From positions 248,001 through 312,000 of the forward strand of contig NBBA01000021.1 in assembly GCA_002794785.1 (NCBI GenBank): a stretch of 64,000 nt of DNA, given 5' to 3'. A program made the position numbers and the translations under genes. Each line of letters begins with the position of its first letter. Position 1 is the stretch's first letter. The notes below the pieces were generated by a model. It searched no databases and was not told the origin of the DNA. It was given only the letters and a program-made list of their open reading frames with translations. Positions 1 to 10,002 of the stretch are shown in pieces. Origin of the DNA: Coniferiporia sulphurascens (taxonomy: Eukaryota; Basidiomycota; Agaricomycetes; Hymenochaetales; Hymenochaetaceae).

Positions 1-3000
1 TGGAATATATGAAACTGATATGGTTTCATTTTCAATATAATCTCGTAAAAAATCTTTTCGTATGTCTATATGTTTTGTCCGTTGCGTATATTTTTGTTCT
101 GTTGAGTTTACTATTGTTATGGCCGCTTGATTATCACATAATATCTTCGTAGGTGTATCCAAGGTCTGCAGTACCTCTTCAACCAGTCTTCGTAGCCATA
201 TAGCTTCTTTTACTCCATGAGTTAAAGCTTGTAATTCTGCTTCGCATACTGATAATGACACTAATTCTTGTTTTTTACTTGACCAGGATGTCGTTGCGTT
301 TCCTATTTGGAATATATATCCTGATATAGCTTTATGTCCTTCTTGTGTCATTCCGTCAGCGTCAGTGTATCCGGTTAACTCGATTGGTTCTTTTCCTCCG
401 AGTATTAACCAATAATCGTTCGTTCCTTTTAAGTATTTAAAACAGTGTTTTACTGCATTGTAATGTTCAATACTAGGTTTATTTAAATGCCTAGCAAATT
501 GACCTGTTGCGAATGATATGTCAGGTCTCGTACAATCTGCTGCATATCGTAATGCTCCAACCATGTTCATATATGGTATTTGGTTCATGAAGTTTAATTC
601 TTCATTAGTTGGATTTTCGAGTGATTTTAACACTTGACCAGGTGTCATTGGTGTTCGTACCGTTGCAGCGTCTTTTAATTTATATTTTTCTATTATATTA
701 TCAATATAATGTTTTTGTCTTAATTTTATGATTCTTTCATCTCGGTTTCTTTCAATTTCAATCCCGAGTAACCAATGTATATTGATTCCGTCAGTGAATT
801 TTACATGTTTTCCAATTTCTTCTTTAAAGGCTTTTATTAATTTTAGATTTAAGCCACATATTGTTATGTCGTCAACATGTATGAAAAGTATTAGGATTGT
901 TTTTCCTTTATCTTTTCTTAGGAATACTGCGTTGTCTTGGACTGCTCTTGTTAGTCCAATTCCGATTAATATTTCTGATAATTTTTTATACCATCGTCTG
1001 CCTGCTTGTTTTAATCCGTATAAGGCTTTATTTAGTTTTAAAACTTGTCCAGGTTTTATTTCAATTAGATTTCCTGGTGGTGGTTTTATGTATATGTTTT
1101 CGTCTTTTTCTAATTCACCGTATAAGTAAGCTGATTTTATATCGATTTGGTGAATTTCGTAATCATTTGTTGCGCTCCAACTTAATATTGTTCTTACTGT
1201 AGCTAATCGTGCTACTGGAGCGAATGTGTCGTTTGAGTAGTAGTCTATGCCTTCTTTCTGGGCAAATCCTTGAACTACTAATCTTGCTTTGTAACGTTCG
1301 ATTTCTCCGTTTGCTAATCTTTTTGTTTTGTAAACAAATCTTGTTCCGATTATGTTTGCTTCTTTTGGTGGATCAATGATTTTCCATGTAGATCTTTCGA
1401 TTAACGTTTTTATTTCTTCTTTCATTGCCGTGATCCACTGATTTGCGTCAATTCTATTGATCGCTTGTTGATATGAATTTGGATCGCCTATTAATTCCGT
1501 ATTGAATTGATTAAATTCCGTAAGATAAGCGACTGTGTTTTGTTCGTCAAAGTTTAGACCTAATGATCGTTTCGTTGCTTTAATATTTCTTATTGGTCTT
1601 TCATTTAATTCTTTTATTTGTTCGTTTTGTTTTTCTGTTATATTCTCCCCTTCAATTTTAGATGGTGGAGAATCTAAAAATTGTAAATTTCGTTCGACTG
1701 ATATTTTTCTATTGTGATAGGTTCTATGACCTTTACTTTCTTCGTCAAATCCTAACCATTGTGCATATATTCCTTTTGGTTGTAATTTATTTACGTCTTC
1801 TTGTTTTATTATGCAGTATTGGCCGAATTCTTTTAAATCGTCTATGTTGTAATTTTCGTTATATCGTTTGAAATATGGTGTTTTAAAATTAATAGCGCTC
1901 TTTGGCGTTCTATTGTATACGTAAGTACTGTATTTTACAGCTTCTCCCCATAGACTGGGTGGTAATTTTGCTTGTAGCAGATTTACTCGTGTATTGTTTA
2001 AAATCGTTTGATGTGATCGTTCTGCTACACCATTTTGTTGTGGTGTATCGTGAACAGTCAGCTTTCGTATTGTTCCATTTTTTTCTAAATATTCAGTGAA
2101 TTGTTTACTTAAAAACACTGTGTCGTTGTCGCTTTGTAATATTTTTATTTTTATATTGTATTGTGTATTGAGCATAGTAGCCCATGTCGTATATGCGTTT
2201 AAGCCCTCATCTTTTGTTTTTAATAAAATCATTTTTATCCATCTTGTAGCGTCGTCTACAAGGGTTAGAAGGTATTTATATCCTCCAATAGCATGTGTGG
2301 ATGCTGGACCCCATATGTCCATATGTATATGATCACCGAATTTTTCTGCTAATTTTGAAATACGTAATTTTGGAATTTGCATTCTTTTTATATTTGCTTC
2401 TATGCATGTTGTGCATTGAGTTTCGTCGTAATTTGATATTTTTTGATTTGTAATTTTATCTTCTTTTAATAATCGTTTTATGTAAGCATAACTTGTATGC
2501 CCGAGTTTTTTGTGAAGTTCAAATAATGTTACATTTTTTGTAGCCGCTTGTACATCATTGTTAAATATACTATACAATCCATTTGTATTTTTAATTTTTC
2601 CGCATAAAGATCCATTAGGATACTTTATTATGCATTCATTTTGTTTATAAATAAATTCGTAACCGTCTTGACATAGAAGTCCTTGAGAGACTAATGTCAT
2701 ATTCATTTTAGGATTGTAGTATACGTTTGATAATTTTATGACACTTACCGAGTGTCCGTTGGGGATGTAAAGCTTAAGATCCCCTACTATATTTGCCATA
2801 AATGTTGTTTTATTGGCGGCCGTTATCGTTATTGCGTCAGTTTTATATGTGTTTCGTAATCGATTTAGATACGGTGTTAGATGTATCGTTGCACCAGTAT
2901 CGATTATATCCATTGAGGAATAAATATTGTTAGCAAATTTTTCTGTTGTTATAACGTTAATGCTTACGTTTAAATTATTGTCATCCACGTCTTCCATGGC

Positions 3001-4749
3001 GCTATCGTAGTTTCCGATTTTGTCAAGGAAGTCGTTATACGAATAAATTGGGAATTCTCCCATGTCAAAATCGTTGTCGTCGACTTCGGTTATAAATGCG
3101 CCGATTTCTCCGTGACCGATTACGGCGCTTAATTCGATTCGAGAGCTCGATGCGACGTTTGTTGCTGCTGCTGCTGCGGTATGTTTAGCCTGGGCCGCAC
3201 TTGCCCCAGTCGCTGTCGGTGCCGCTGACGCACCCGTTTCCTTCCCTTTTCCTTTGTCGTCGTTCGCGTCCTCTTTCTTTTTCTGGGCTGCCTTCGTCCA
3301 TTCCGTTTTTGGCGCCCAGCAATCTCGACTAAAGTGCCCTAGTTTGTTACAATTGTAGCACTTAATAACGTGTGATTGTTGGTTAGGGGAATATCCCCCT
3401 CGACCTCGTCCTCGCATGTATCCTCCACGGCCTCTGTAGCCGCGACCTCGTGATTGTACACCGCGGCTATTACCGCGTCCGCGGCCCCTAAAATAAGGGT
3501 GGTTCCGCTCGTCCTTGGGCAGGTGGTTAGCCGCCGCTCCTGTTCTCTGATGATTTTTACGCCACCCCTCAAAGGCGTTTCTCAGTGCCGTTAGTAAGAA
3601 TTGAGGGGTTAGTTCAATTTCATCTTTGTCCGGATTTGTTTCGTTAATTGTTTTAATATATAACTCACTCTGTGTGAGTACGTATTGATATTGTTCGGGC
3701 GTTGCCCTCGTAATAGCCGATATGTATGTCGACTCTGAAACTTTTACCCCTTGGGCTATTAGTTCCTCGTATTTATTGCTGAGGTTATCGAGCGTTCCAT
3801 CGAAATGGCTGACATGACCTCTGATATCAAAAAGGGCAGCCTCGTTAAAGCCCTTTGTAATTGTTGTCTGGACGTTATATCGTCCGTCAAGCGCTTTGAG
3901 TAGCGCTGGAATATCTTTGTTAAAATTAAGATAATAAGCCAATATTTTGTCGGGCATAGTGCGCATAATGCCGTTATATAAAGCGCTTGATATACCAATC
4001 TCTCCAGTTCCTGGGGAGTTAGTGAGCAGGTTACCGTAACCTGCACTTTCGATGGCGCTGCGGACTCTGTAATTCCAGAGTTTATAGTTTCTGTGCCCGT
4101 CGAGTTTCTCGATTCCGTCGAAGAATTTCTGGAGTTCCGCGAGTTTAGTTGCCATACTCGGTTCATCTTCCTCGGTATCGTTAGCGTCTGAATCGTCAGG
4201 GTCAGATGGCTCTGATGGCTCACGTGATGGGTTATTTTTGGATTCTTCGGAGTTTTCTTGTTCGTTATCTTGTTTTTTATTATCGTCTTCTTTATCGCTT
4301 TCTTCTTCTGGCTTAATATAAGGATTATCAATTTTAAATTGAGCTTTTTCGTTTGGATCTGATATGCCCAAATACGTACTTATTCGATATCTGATTTCGG
4401 ATGATTTTCCTTGATCTGATATTCCTAAATCTTTGGCGTGATTCGTTAATTCGAGTTTATAATCAGTTCTTATTTTTGATTTTTCATCTTTGGTAGAATT
4501 ATCATACCTGTTTATTCGGTCCTGTATTTGTTGTTCCGTTCCGTTAATAGGTATTTGTCTTAAATTACATTGAAGTATTAGGTCGACTAACCTTTTGCTA
4601 TCTTTAGCTTTTTGAATTTTTTCTTCGAGTTCTTCGATCGTTGATGACTGTGTATACGTTATTTTTAGTTCGTTAGCTATTATTCGTAATCCTGATAATT
4701 TTTGCAAACGTGTTTGCTCACGAGTGTTTGGTTTCTGTCCGTCAGACAT
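1..4749 (-). CDS. Ty1/copia Gag-Pol polyprotein (3' end beyond window)
   Basis: A single reading frame runs from the ATG at 4749 without a visible stop to the window edge, so the product is over 1,580 residues and incomplete here. Order seen: an N-terminal Gag with an acidic stretch near 4200-4330, a Gly-Arg-rich tract at about 3390-3490, a CCHC zinc knuckle (CYNCNKLGHFSRDC) at about 3315-3360, an aspartic protease DTGAT site near 2890-2910, a GAG-pre-integrase block with CTTC, an integrase core (HMDIWGP near 2320, QSDND near 2125, NGVAERSHQT near 2025), reverse transcriptase with the catalytic motif as FIHVDD near 870, and the start of RNase H (CDNQAA near 140). The order protease-integrase-RT defines Ty1/copia. 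Catalytic residues are present where read, and the LTR upstream is complete, so this copy may be recently active. HVDD instead of the common YVDD is a family variant or a substitution. Confidence 0.93.
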   Translation of the reverse strand, partial: MSDGQKPNTREQTRLQKLSGLRIIANELKITYTQSSTIEELEEKIQKAKDSKRLVDLILQCNLRQIPINGTEQQIQDRINRYDNSTKDEKSKIRTDYKLELTNHAKDLGISDQGKSSEIRYRISTYLGISDPNEKAQFKIDNPYIKPEEESDKEDDNKKQDNEQENSEESKNNPSREPSEPSDPDDSDANDTEEDEPSMATKLAELQKFFDGIEKLDGHRNYKLWNYRVRSAIESAGYGNLLTNSPGTGEIGISSALYNGIMRTMPDKILAYYLNFNKDIPALLKALDGRYNVQTTITKGFNEAALFDIRGHVSHFDGTLDNLSNKYEELIAQGVKVSESTYISAITRATPEQYQYVLTQSELYIKTINETNPDKDEIELTPQFLLTALRNAFEGWRKNHQRTGAAANHLPKDERNHPYFRGRGRGNSRGVQSRGRGYRGRGGYMRGRGRGGYSPNQQSHVIKCYNCNKLGHFSRDCWAPKTEWTKAAQKKKEDANDDKGKGKETGASAAPTATGASAAQAKHTAAAAATNVASSSRIELSAVIGHGEIGAFITEVDDNDFDMGEFPIYSYNDFLDKIGNYDSAMEDVDDNNLNVSINVITTEKFANNIYSSMDIIDTGATIHLTPYLNRLRNTYKTDAITITAANKTTFMANIVGDLKLYIPNGHSVSVIKLSNVYYNPKMNMTLVSQGLLCQDGYEFIYKQNECIIKYPNGSLCGKIKNTNGLYSIFNNDVQAATKNVTLFELHKKLGHTSYAYIKRLLKEDKITNQKISNYDETQCTTCIEANIKRMQIPKLRISKLAEKFGDHIHMDIWGPASTHAIGGYKYLLTLVDDATRWIKMILLKTKDEGLNAYTTWATMLNTQYNIKIKILQSDNDTVFLSKQFTEYLEKNGTIRKLTVHDTPQQNGVAERSHQTILNNTRVNLLQAKLPPSLWGEAVKYSTYVYNRTPKSAINFKTPYFKRYNENYNIDDLKEFGQYCIIKQEDVNKLQPKGIYAQWLGFDEESKGHRTYHNRKISVERNLQFLDSPPSKIEGENITEKQNEQIKELNERPIRNIKATKRSLGLNFDEQNTVAYLTEFNQFNTELIGDPNSYQQAINRIDANQWITAMKEEIKTLIERSTWKIIDPPKEANIIGTRFVYKTKRLANGEIERYKARLVVQGFAQKEGIDYYSNDTFAPVARLATVRTILSWSATNDYEIHQIDIKSAYLYGELEKDENIYIKPPPGNLIEIKPGQVLKLNKALYGLKQAGRRWYKKLSEILIGIGLTRAVQDNAVFLRKDKGKTILILFIHVDDITICGLNLKLIKAFKEEIGKHVKFTDGINIHWLLGIEIERNRDERIIKLRQKHYIDNIIEKYKLKDAATVRTPMTPGQVLKSLENPTNEELNFMNQIPYMNMVGALRYAADCTRPDISFATGQFARHLNKPSIEHYNAVKHCFKYLKGTNDYWLILGGKEPIELTGYTDADGMTQEGHKAISGYIFQIGNATTSWSSKKQELVSLSVCEAELQALTHGVKEAIWLRRLVEEVLQTLDTPTKILCDNQAAITIVNSTEQKYTQRTKHIDIRKDFLRDYIENETISVSYIP

Positions 4750-4808
4750 AATTTCGTTATATGAGGATGTATATTTTTGTTAATCGTTTCGTTAGTTTGT
4801 AGAGTCAA

Positions 4809-4819
4809 GGCTCATAACC
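4809..4819 (-). promoter_or_regulatory. copia primer-binding site
   Basis: GGTTATGAGCC directly abuts the LTR end. It is the exact complement of the anticodon arm of eukaryotic initiator tRNA-Met (GGCUCAUAACC), the priming mode known for Drosophila copia, where a 5' half-tRNA is used. The same motif follows the LTR at 7365-7375. Confidence 0.8.
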
Positions 4820-5074
4820 TCTTAAAATCTACGCACGTTGTGGTAGACGATGAGGTGCAGTGGTGAAGTTCAGGCAAGGTGGGTTATCAGCGTAAACCGA
4901 TGTATTTCTAGGGCGAGACCAGCTCCCCTTATATACACATTCCGTGGGCTAGTACTACTATAACTAACTAGCTCCTATCGTATGGCGTTATCGTTGCGTT
5001 ATCGTTCACTTAGTAAGGTGGTTGTTCATATGACCACGTACTATATTTATATCGTTCGTTATATTTATTTAATA
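4820..5074 (-). repeat. 5' LTR of the copia element
   Basis: On the minus strand the LTR runs from TATTAAATAAATA to GATTTTAAGA, 255 bp, with a TATATAAG box in the middle (promoter). The boundaries are not guessed from TG..CA ends but from solo copies elsewhere in the window (6830-7086 and 17002-17826), which carry 5-bp target duplications at exactly these ends. The first internal bases, GGTTATGAGCC, form the primer-binding site. The flanking TCTTC at 5075-5079 should be this insertion's target duplication; its partner lies outside the window. Confidence 0.9.
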
Positions 5075-6203
5075 TCTTCTCTTCCCCCTTCTCTAGACTT
5101 TATCAACGATTGATATCCAGTGCCGACTTGTTTATAGCGCGTAGCATATAACGCGTTCCTGACCCGGGTCGAGTGATTTGACAGTCATGACTGGTATCCA
5201 CTATCACGGCGCGGGAAATGACATTCAGTCTGATGGATTGAGGCATGTCGTAGGGATGGAAAATGTGTGGAATGCTCTTTGTGAAAGAGAGAAACTTAAA
5301 GTCTTCTGTCTCAACCACATCCACCATTTCAATGGCACCAATGGCCCGGGCATTTCCCGTGCCGTGTATGCAGGTGAGTGTAAGAGTTGACTGCTTAATC
5401 AATTGGCTTCCGTCGTCTCCTAATTCGAGATGAGGGTGTAAGCTAAATGGGTTGGCATGCAGGGGGTTCTTAGCTTCCGTTACACCAAAGTTGTAGTATT
5501 AGTACAGGAGCCCATCATGCCAGCACCGGATGCGAATAAAACCGGACTTCAAGCAGCTGAGAGACTCGGAGGGATGGCATCTAATGAAAGGGCTATAGCC
5601 TATGTGCATCCCAGGGACCAAGGTGCATGACGTTTGAGCACTTTCCATTCATCGTGGCTTCTGAACTAAGAAAAACAGAGTGGTTCTACAATGTCGAAGG
5701 GGAAGACCTACTAGTAAGAGGGAAGGCGATCTGATATTTACCGATAGCGAGAAGTCAATCGTTAGGAGAACACATGGAGTAAAGCCTCCGGCCGCCCGCC
5801 AGTCCCGCAGGGAACACGGTTACAAAATCGGAAAATGACTCTATATTATGAAAATCGCAGATGCTCGAAGAAGAGAATGGGGGGAAGCAATCCGGAAGCA
5901 ATCCGATACCCCCTCCCCTTCCCCCTTTTTGCATGAGGTAGCCGATAGAACACCCTAACTTGAAACTGACTGACACAACCCTGAACGACGGACATTCTAT
6001 ACAGCAATCATCTGCGTCCCTCTCTGAACTGGGGGAGAGAAAACACCCAACTGTGACCATTATAATGAAAATATGTGTACACTAGGAAGAATACGATGCC
6101 ATTGCGCCCCGGCATTTTGTCTATGTTTCTATTATGCTCTCCATCTTGGTCTTGGCCCCTATCCCTGTCCCTCTTGTTTGAGTCCGGGTCCGAGTTCTCG
6201 CCC

Positions 6204-6260
6204 GAGAAGGGCTACGAGCCGAACGCGGACACGGCCTTTGCGAACTTGCTGCACACCTAG
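6204..6260 (+). pseudogene. duplicated C-terminal coding fragment, copy 1
   Basis: Read in frame this ends EKGYEPNADTAFANLLHT and a TAG. A second copy at 6765-6818 ends GDYGPNATTAFVNFLHV and a TAG. The stop falls at the same place in both. The upstream parts do not align obviously. The parent family is not recognised. Confidence 0.4.
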
Positions 6261-6764
6261 TAGTGAACGCCCGGGCGCGTGAACATCTATCTATCTGCGT
6301 CGTGAACAGCGAGAGGCCGTTCCTGCGAGGTTGCCTATTAAAGGAAAAAGGAACCCCGGTCGGTTTGTTCTAACTCAGATGTGCGAAGAGGAGAAAGGTG
6401 AGGATGTACACATATGGCGGAGGCTCTAACCGGAGAGTGCAGCTGTACACATGCAAGGAGTAACATCAACTTGAGACTATCTGCAATCTCGAAGAGGGGA
6501 GGAGAAACCCTGTAAGACAGACGCTCTACACAAAATCCTCTACCAGTGCCCCCTACTGAAAGAGAAAGAAACACTATACTTCCGACTACAAGACTACAAC
6601 TATTAAAACATACATGAATGTGTATTAGGAAAAAATATGGCGCTGCTTCGCCCCAGCATCTCGTCCACAATTTTAGGTTTTCTTCAACTTGAAGTTCGTC
6701 AGAGTCTGGGTTCAAATACCTTCCGCACCTCTACAATGAGGTAAGTAGATTATGAGCAGAGAGA

Positions 6765-6818
6765 GGGGACTATGGGCCGAACGCGACCACAGCTTTTGTG
6801 AACTTTCTGCATGTGTAG
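6765..6818 (+). pseudogene. duplicated C-terminal coding fragment, copy 2
   Basis: Matches the fragment at 6204-6260 at protein level up to a shared stop position, and lies 11 bp before the solo LTR at 6830 (TSD at 6825). The copy has lost CpG sites relative to copy 1 (ACGCGACC versus ACGCGGAC, TTTGTG versus TTTGCG). Confidence 0.4.
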
Positions 6819-6829
6819 ATCTATGGACC

Positions 6830-7086
6830 TCTTAAAATCTATGCACGTTGTGGTAGACGATGAGGTGCAGTGGTGAAGTTGGGGCAAAGGTGGGTTATCA
6901 GTGTAAACTGATGTATTTCATGGTAGAGACCAGCTCTCCTTATATACATCTACCGTGGGCTACGTATACTATAACTATCATAGCTCCTATTCGTATGGTG
7001 TTATCGTTGCGTGATCATTTACTTAGTAAGATGGATGTTCATATGACCATCTTTATATTTAGTATGTTCGTTATATTTATTTAATA
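6830..7086 (-). repeat. solo LTR of the copia family
   Basis: A 257-bp match to the LTR at 4820-5074, from TCTTAAAATC to TATTTAATA on the plus strand. It is flanked by perfect 5-bp duplications GGACC (6825-6829 and 7087-7091), which proves both ends. It arose by LTR-LTR recombination of a full element. Of the solo copies it has kept the most CpG sites, so it is probably the youngest of them. Confidence 0.92.
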
Positions 7087-7108
7087 GGACCCCAAAGGAC
7101 TCGGAGGA

Positions 7109-7390
7109 TATTAAATAAATATAATGAATGACTAAATATAATACATGGTCATATGAACAACCATGTTACTAAGTGAACAATAACACAATGATAACGCCAT
7201 ATGATAAGGGCTATGATAGTTATAGTATACGTAGCTCATGGTAGATGTATATAAGGAGAGCTGGTCTCTACCATGAAATACATTGGTTTACACTGATAAC
7301 CCCTGCTCCTATTGCTTTCACCACTGCACCTCATCATCTACTGCAACATGCATAGAATTTAAGAGGTTATGAGCCTTGACTCTACAAACT
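7109..7390 (+). repeat. copia 5' LTR plus start of internal region
   Basis: A 256-bp LTR (7109-7364) followed by the primer-binding site GGTTATGAGCC (7365-7375) and 15 more bases shared with the intact element, then unrelated DNA. It is therefore a truncated element and not a solo LTR. It lies head to head with the solo LTR at 6830-7086, only 22 bp away. Several CpG sites have become TpG or CpA (CATCATCTACTGCAACATGC against CATCGTCTACCACAACGTGC). Confidence 0.85.
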
Positions 7391-9098
7391 GTTAGGACCA
7401 AGGGTAACCATGGTTAGCCAATGGAACAAGTAGTCGAGATAGAGTTGAGGCATGTGATTGAGTCAAGAATAAGTCAGTAGATGTTGGTACTTTGCTCAGG
7501 AGAAGTCTGAGAGAATTGAGAAGGTGAATTAAACTGGGGCTCTAGGCTGGCCTAGGCCCATCTTAAATACATGTAGAAGAAGCTCTGCTTGAATGTACTC
7601 CACAGTGGATGCTCCACAAGGCTCTGCAGTTGGAGCTATGACACCTCACAGCATCGTCATAGGCCCCACTGACTTGGAGCTGTGTACCAGTGCAAATGAC
7701 ACCATAAGGTGATCATATGAGAAATAACTATCTACGATTGGCCATTGGTGCTCCACTGAGCTCCACTGTGCTCCATGCGCTCTGCTATGCTCCACTAGGC
7801 TCCACTGAGCTCATAGTGAAGTCATACTGGAAGCCAACTGTTAGATTCGCTCCCTGATTAAGGGTTAGAAACAAGTGATAACAGATTCACACAATATGAC
7901 TAGTTAGTTTAGGGTAGGCTTGTTACCCTTCACTTGCTAGAGTGTTAGAGCTGATGATGGTGGTAAGAGACAAGAGATGAATTAAACTGCTTTTTACCAC
8001 AATTTTACATTGGGCTTTTATACCCTACATGTTGTAATCTATTTACTATGTTCCAGTAGATACTACAACATACTACTCTCGCTTTATAAGTCATAATAAT
8101 GTTCTGGTACAATCCTGTACATGCTATTTACTATTCTTAGCTTTCTTATGAGTCAGTTACATATTCAGGTACGTTCTACAGCCTACCGTGCTATCTTTAT
8201 CTTATGCTAGAACCTTCCCTGAGTTTCCATCGAGTCATACAGTATAATACCTACATCAGGAAAAACCCAAAATGCTATATAGTACTATATAACACTATAT
8301 AATTAAAATAGGGCCCATAGGTAAAATAGGTTAATCCAGCCCTTCTTGGTCATATATAGTACTATATAGTACTATATAGTAGGCCCCCTTACTATATAGC
8401 ATTATATAATGCTATATAGCCCCCTTTCTCCACTATTTTGTACTATTTTCCAACTATTTTTCACTATTTTTCACTATATTGTGTCTACTTTCAACTATTT
8501 TCTCACTATGTATGGCTATCTACTACTATTTTCTGGCTATTTCTGACTATATTTGACTATTTCCCACCATCTCTGACTGATAATCTCCCTGGTCATAAGG
8601 TTGATCACATTCTTTGTCTAGTCCTTTCAGAGAAAATATGTTCTATTTGGTTATAATATATAGACATCTTACTCTTCCAGTCAGGTGTATGTAAGTATGA
8701 CTGAAGAGAAGCATAAAAACTGGCAAATCAGTGGTCAGTGGGGCTAAAACATCCTAAGCAATTAAAAAAAAGAAATGCTCTATTGGCATGGTAGCAGGAG
8801 TCTTGTTAGTGAAAGCATAAATAAATCAGCTATAAAGAGATGTTCAACAGATATGTGAAACATTACTCACCCATATGAGTAGACCTCCTAGATGTTCAAC
8901 TGGAATGGTGGATGAATCTATAAGTCAGTCAAAATAAATGGAAAGAATTACATCATTGAATGTTTGAAAAATGTGATATGCACTGGTGACAATGGCAATA
9001 CTATTTGAGAAAGCAATGCCAAAGTCAAATGAGGGACAGGCCAGATATGGCATGAATGATGTACTCCTAAGGACATGCAAACCAACAAGCATGATAAG
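7391..9098. other. AT-rich repeat debris, no gene
   Basis: No coding region is supported. The segment holds a run of TATATAGTACTATATAG units (about 8275-8420), then about 150 bp of degenerate ACTATTTTC-like repeats (8435-8570). A stretch near 8210-8260 resembles the middle of the ~560-bp LTR family (TTCCCTGAGTTTCCAT). The rest looks like decayed transposon sequence. Confidence 0.5.
8275..8420. repeat. TATATAG-type low-complexity repeat
   Basis: Repeated CTATATAGTACTATATAG and ATTATATAATGCTATATAG units. The same vocabulary recurs at 18070-18283, which suggests a shared repeat or a common source rather than independent microsatellites. Confidence 0.7.
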
Positions 9099-9658
9099 TG
9101 TTACAATTTTCCTTTACTCTCCCCTTACTGCGCTGACTCACTTCCTCTTCGTCATCATCAGTCAGCACAACTCCCCCATTTCTCTCCCTTACTCATCCTT
9201 CTTCGCCTTGCGCCATAAGACGCCACGATGACGCCTTATTGCACCATCATGACGTGCTTTGATTACTGATCACTGCACTTGTATTACCAAGGCCTTCCTT
9301 GAGTTTCCATGACCATCCATAGTCTGGTAAACATACCTAACCAAGTCGCTACAGTAACAAACACATAGAGTAGCATATAAGCATGTAACTTCAGTAGTAC
9401 AAGCCCTAAGCTTGTGCTCTTTGTTCATACAAGCCCATTATCTGCTACCACCAGTTTACTGTGTGCCGTGGAGCCACTAGGTACTCCATCGTAACCCGAC
9501 TCTATTAAGAAGCACATTGCATCCACATCGTCGATCAGGAAGCCCTGCTGACGATCACCTTCAGCTTACAACATCTAGGAAGCCCTGTTGTCATCCCTAA
9601 TAGCCCCGACGATCAGGAAGCCCCAACATCAATCACTGCATAACTGTTGAGCTTAACA
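9099..9658 (+). repeat. solo LTR, second LTR family (560 bp)
   Basis: Begins TGTTACAATTTTCC and ends TTGAGCTTAACA, so it has canonical TG...CA ends with TGTTA/TAACA inverted tips. It is flanked by perfect 5-bp duplications ATAAG (9094-9098, 9659-9663). Homologous copies are at 17144-17707 (plus) and 18284-18843 and 19800-20360 (minus). No internal retroelement domains accompany it, so the superfamily is undetermined. Confidence 0.92.
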
Positions 9659-9663
9659 ATAAG

Positions 9664-10002
9664 CATTGGGTCCTTGTGGGAGGATGAAGTAATGATGAAA
9701 TTAAGAGATGATGTATTGCAGGCATAATATGTGGGAGTGAATATGGAGAAGAGAAAGTAGGATAATCTATCAGTCTCCTTCTCCACTTCCCAAGAAATAT
9801 TTTAATGATCTAGGATGACCAAAATCCCAAATGTGGAATATTTGCAAATGGGATGATGGTGGTAAAAGGAAAAGAAGCAGAAGACCCTGAGTCAAATTTA
9901 TAGAAGTTTGTCACATGACAGGCAAATATCCACAAACAGAGATATATAAGGAAATATTTCTCACATATTGCATAAACCTGCCCAGCTTGTTTATTGCCTC
10001 TA
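9664..10002. other. non-coding, nothing recognised
   Basis: AT-rich sequence between the solo LTR and the MITE. I see no open frame with splice sites and no repeat shared with the rest of the window. Confidence 0.5.

Larger units (their letters stand above)
5080..6829. other. degenerate coding-like sequence, no assignable gene
   Basis: No complete gene is visible. Some stretches read like protein: minus 5103-5390 and plus 5516-5740. The plus stretch has one open piece starting MPAPDANKTGLQAAE at 5519 and, after a frame change near 5630, a second open piece ending NVEGEDLLVRGKAI and a stop at 5738-5740. These may be exons of a gene broken by the copia insertion at 5075, but I do not recognise the family. 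A duplicated short C-terminus at 6204-6260 and 6765-6818 is listed separately. Confidence 0.3.

Noticed and set aside
728..2332. Several plus-strand open frames of 60-133 codons
   Set aside because: They lie opposite the open copia Gag-Pol frame and have the biased Leu/Phe/Ser content of antisense readings of AT-rich coding DNA.
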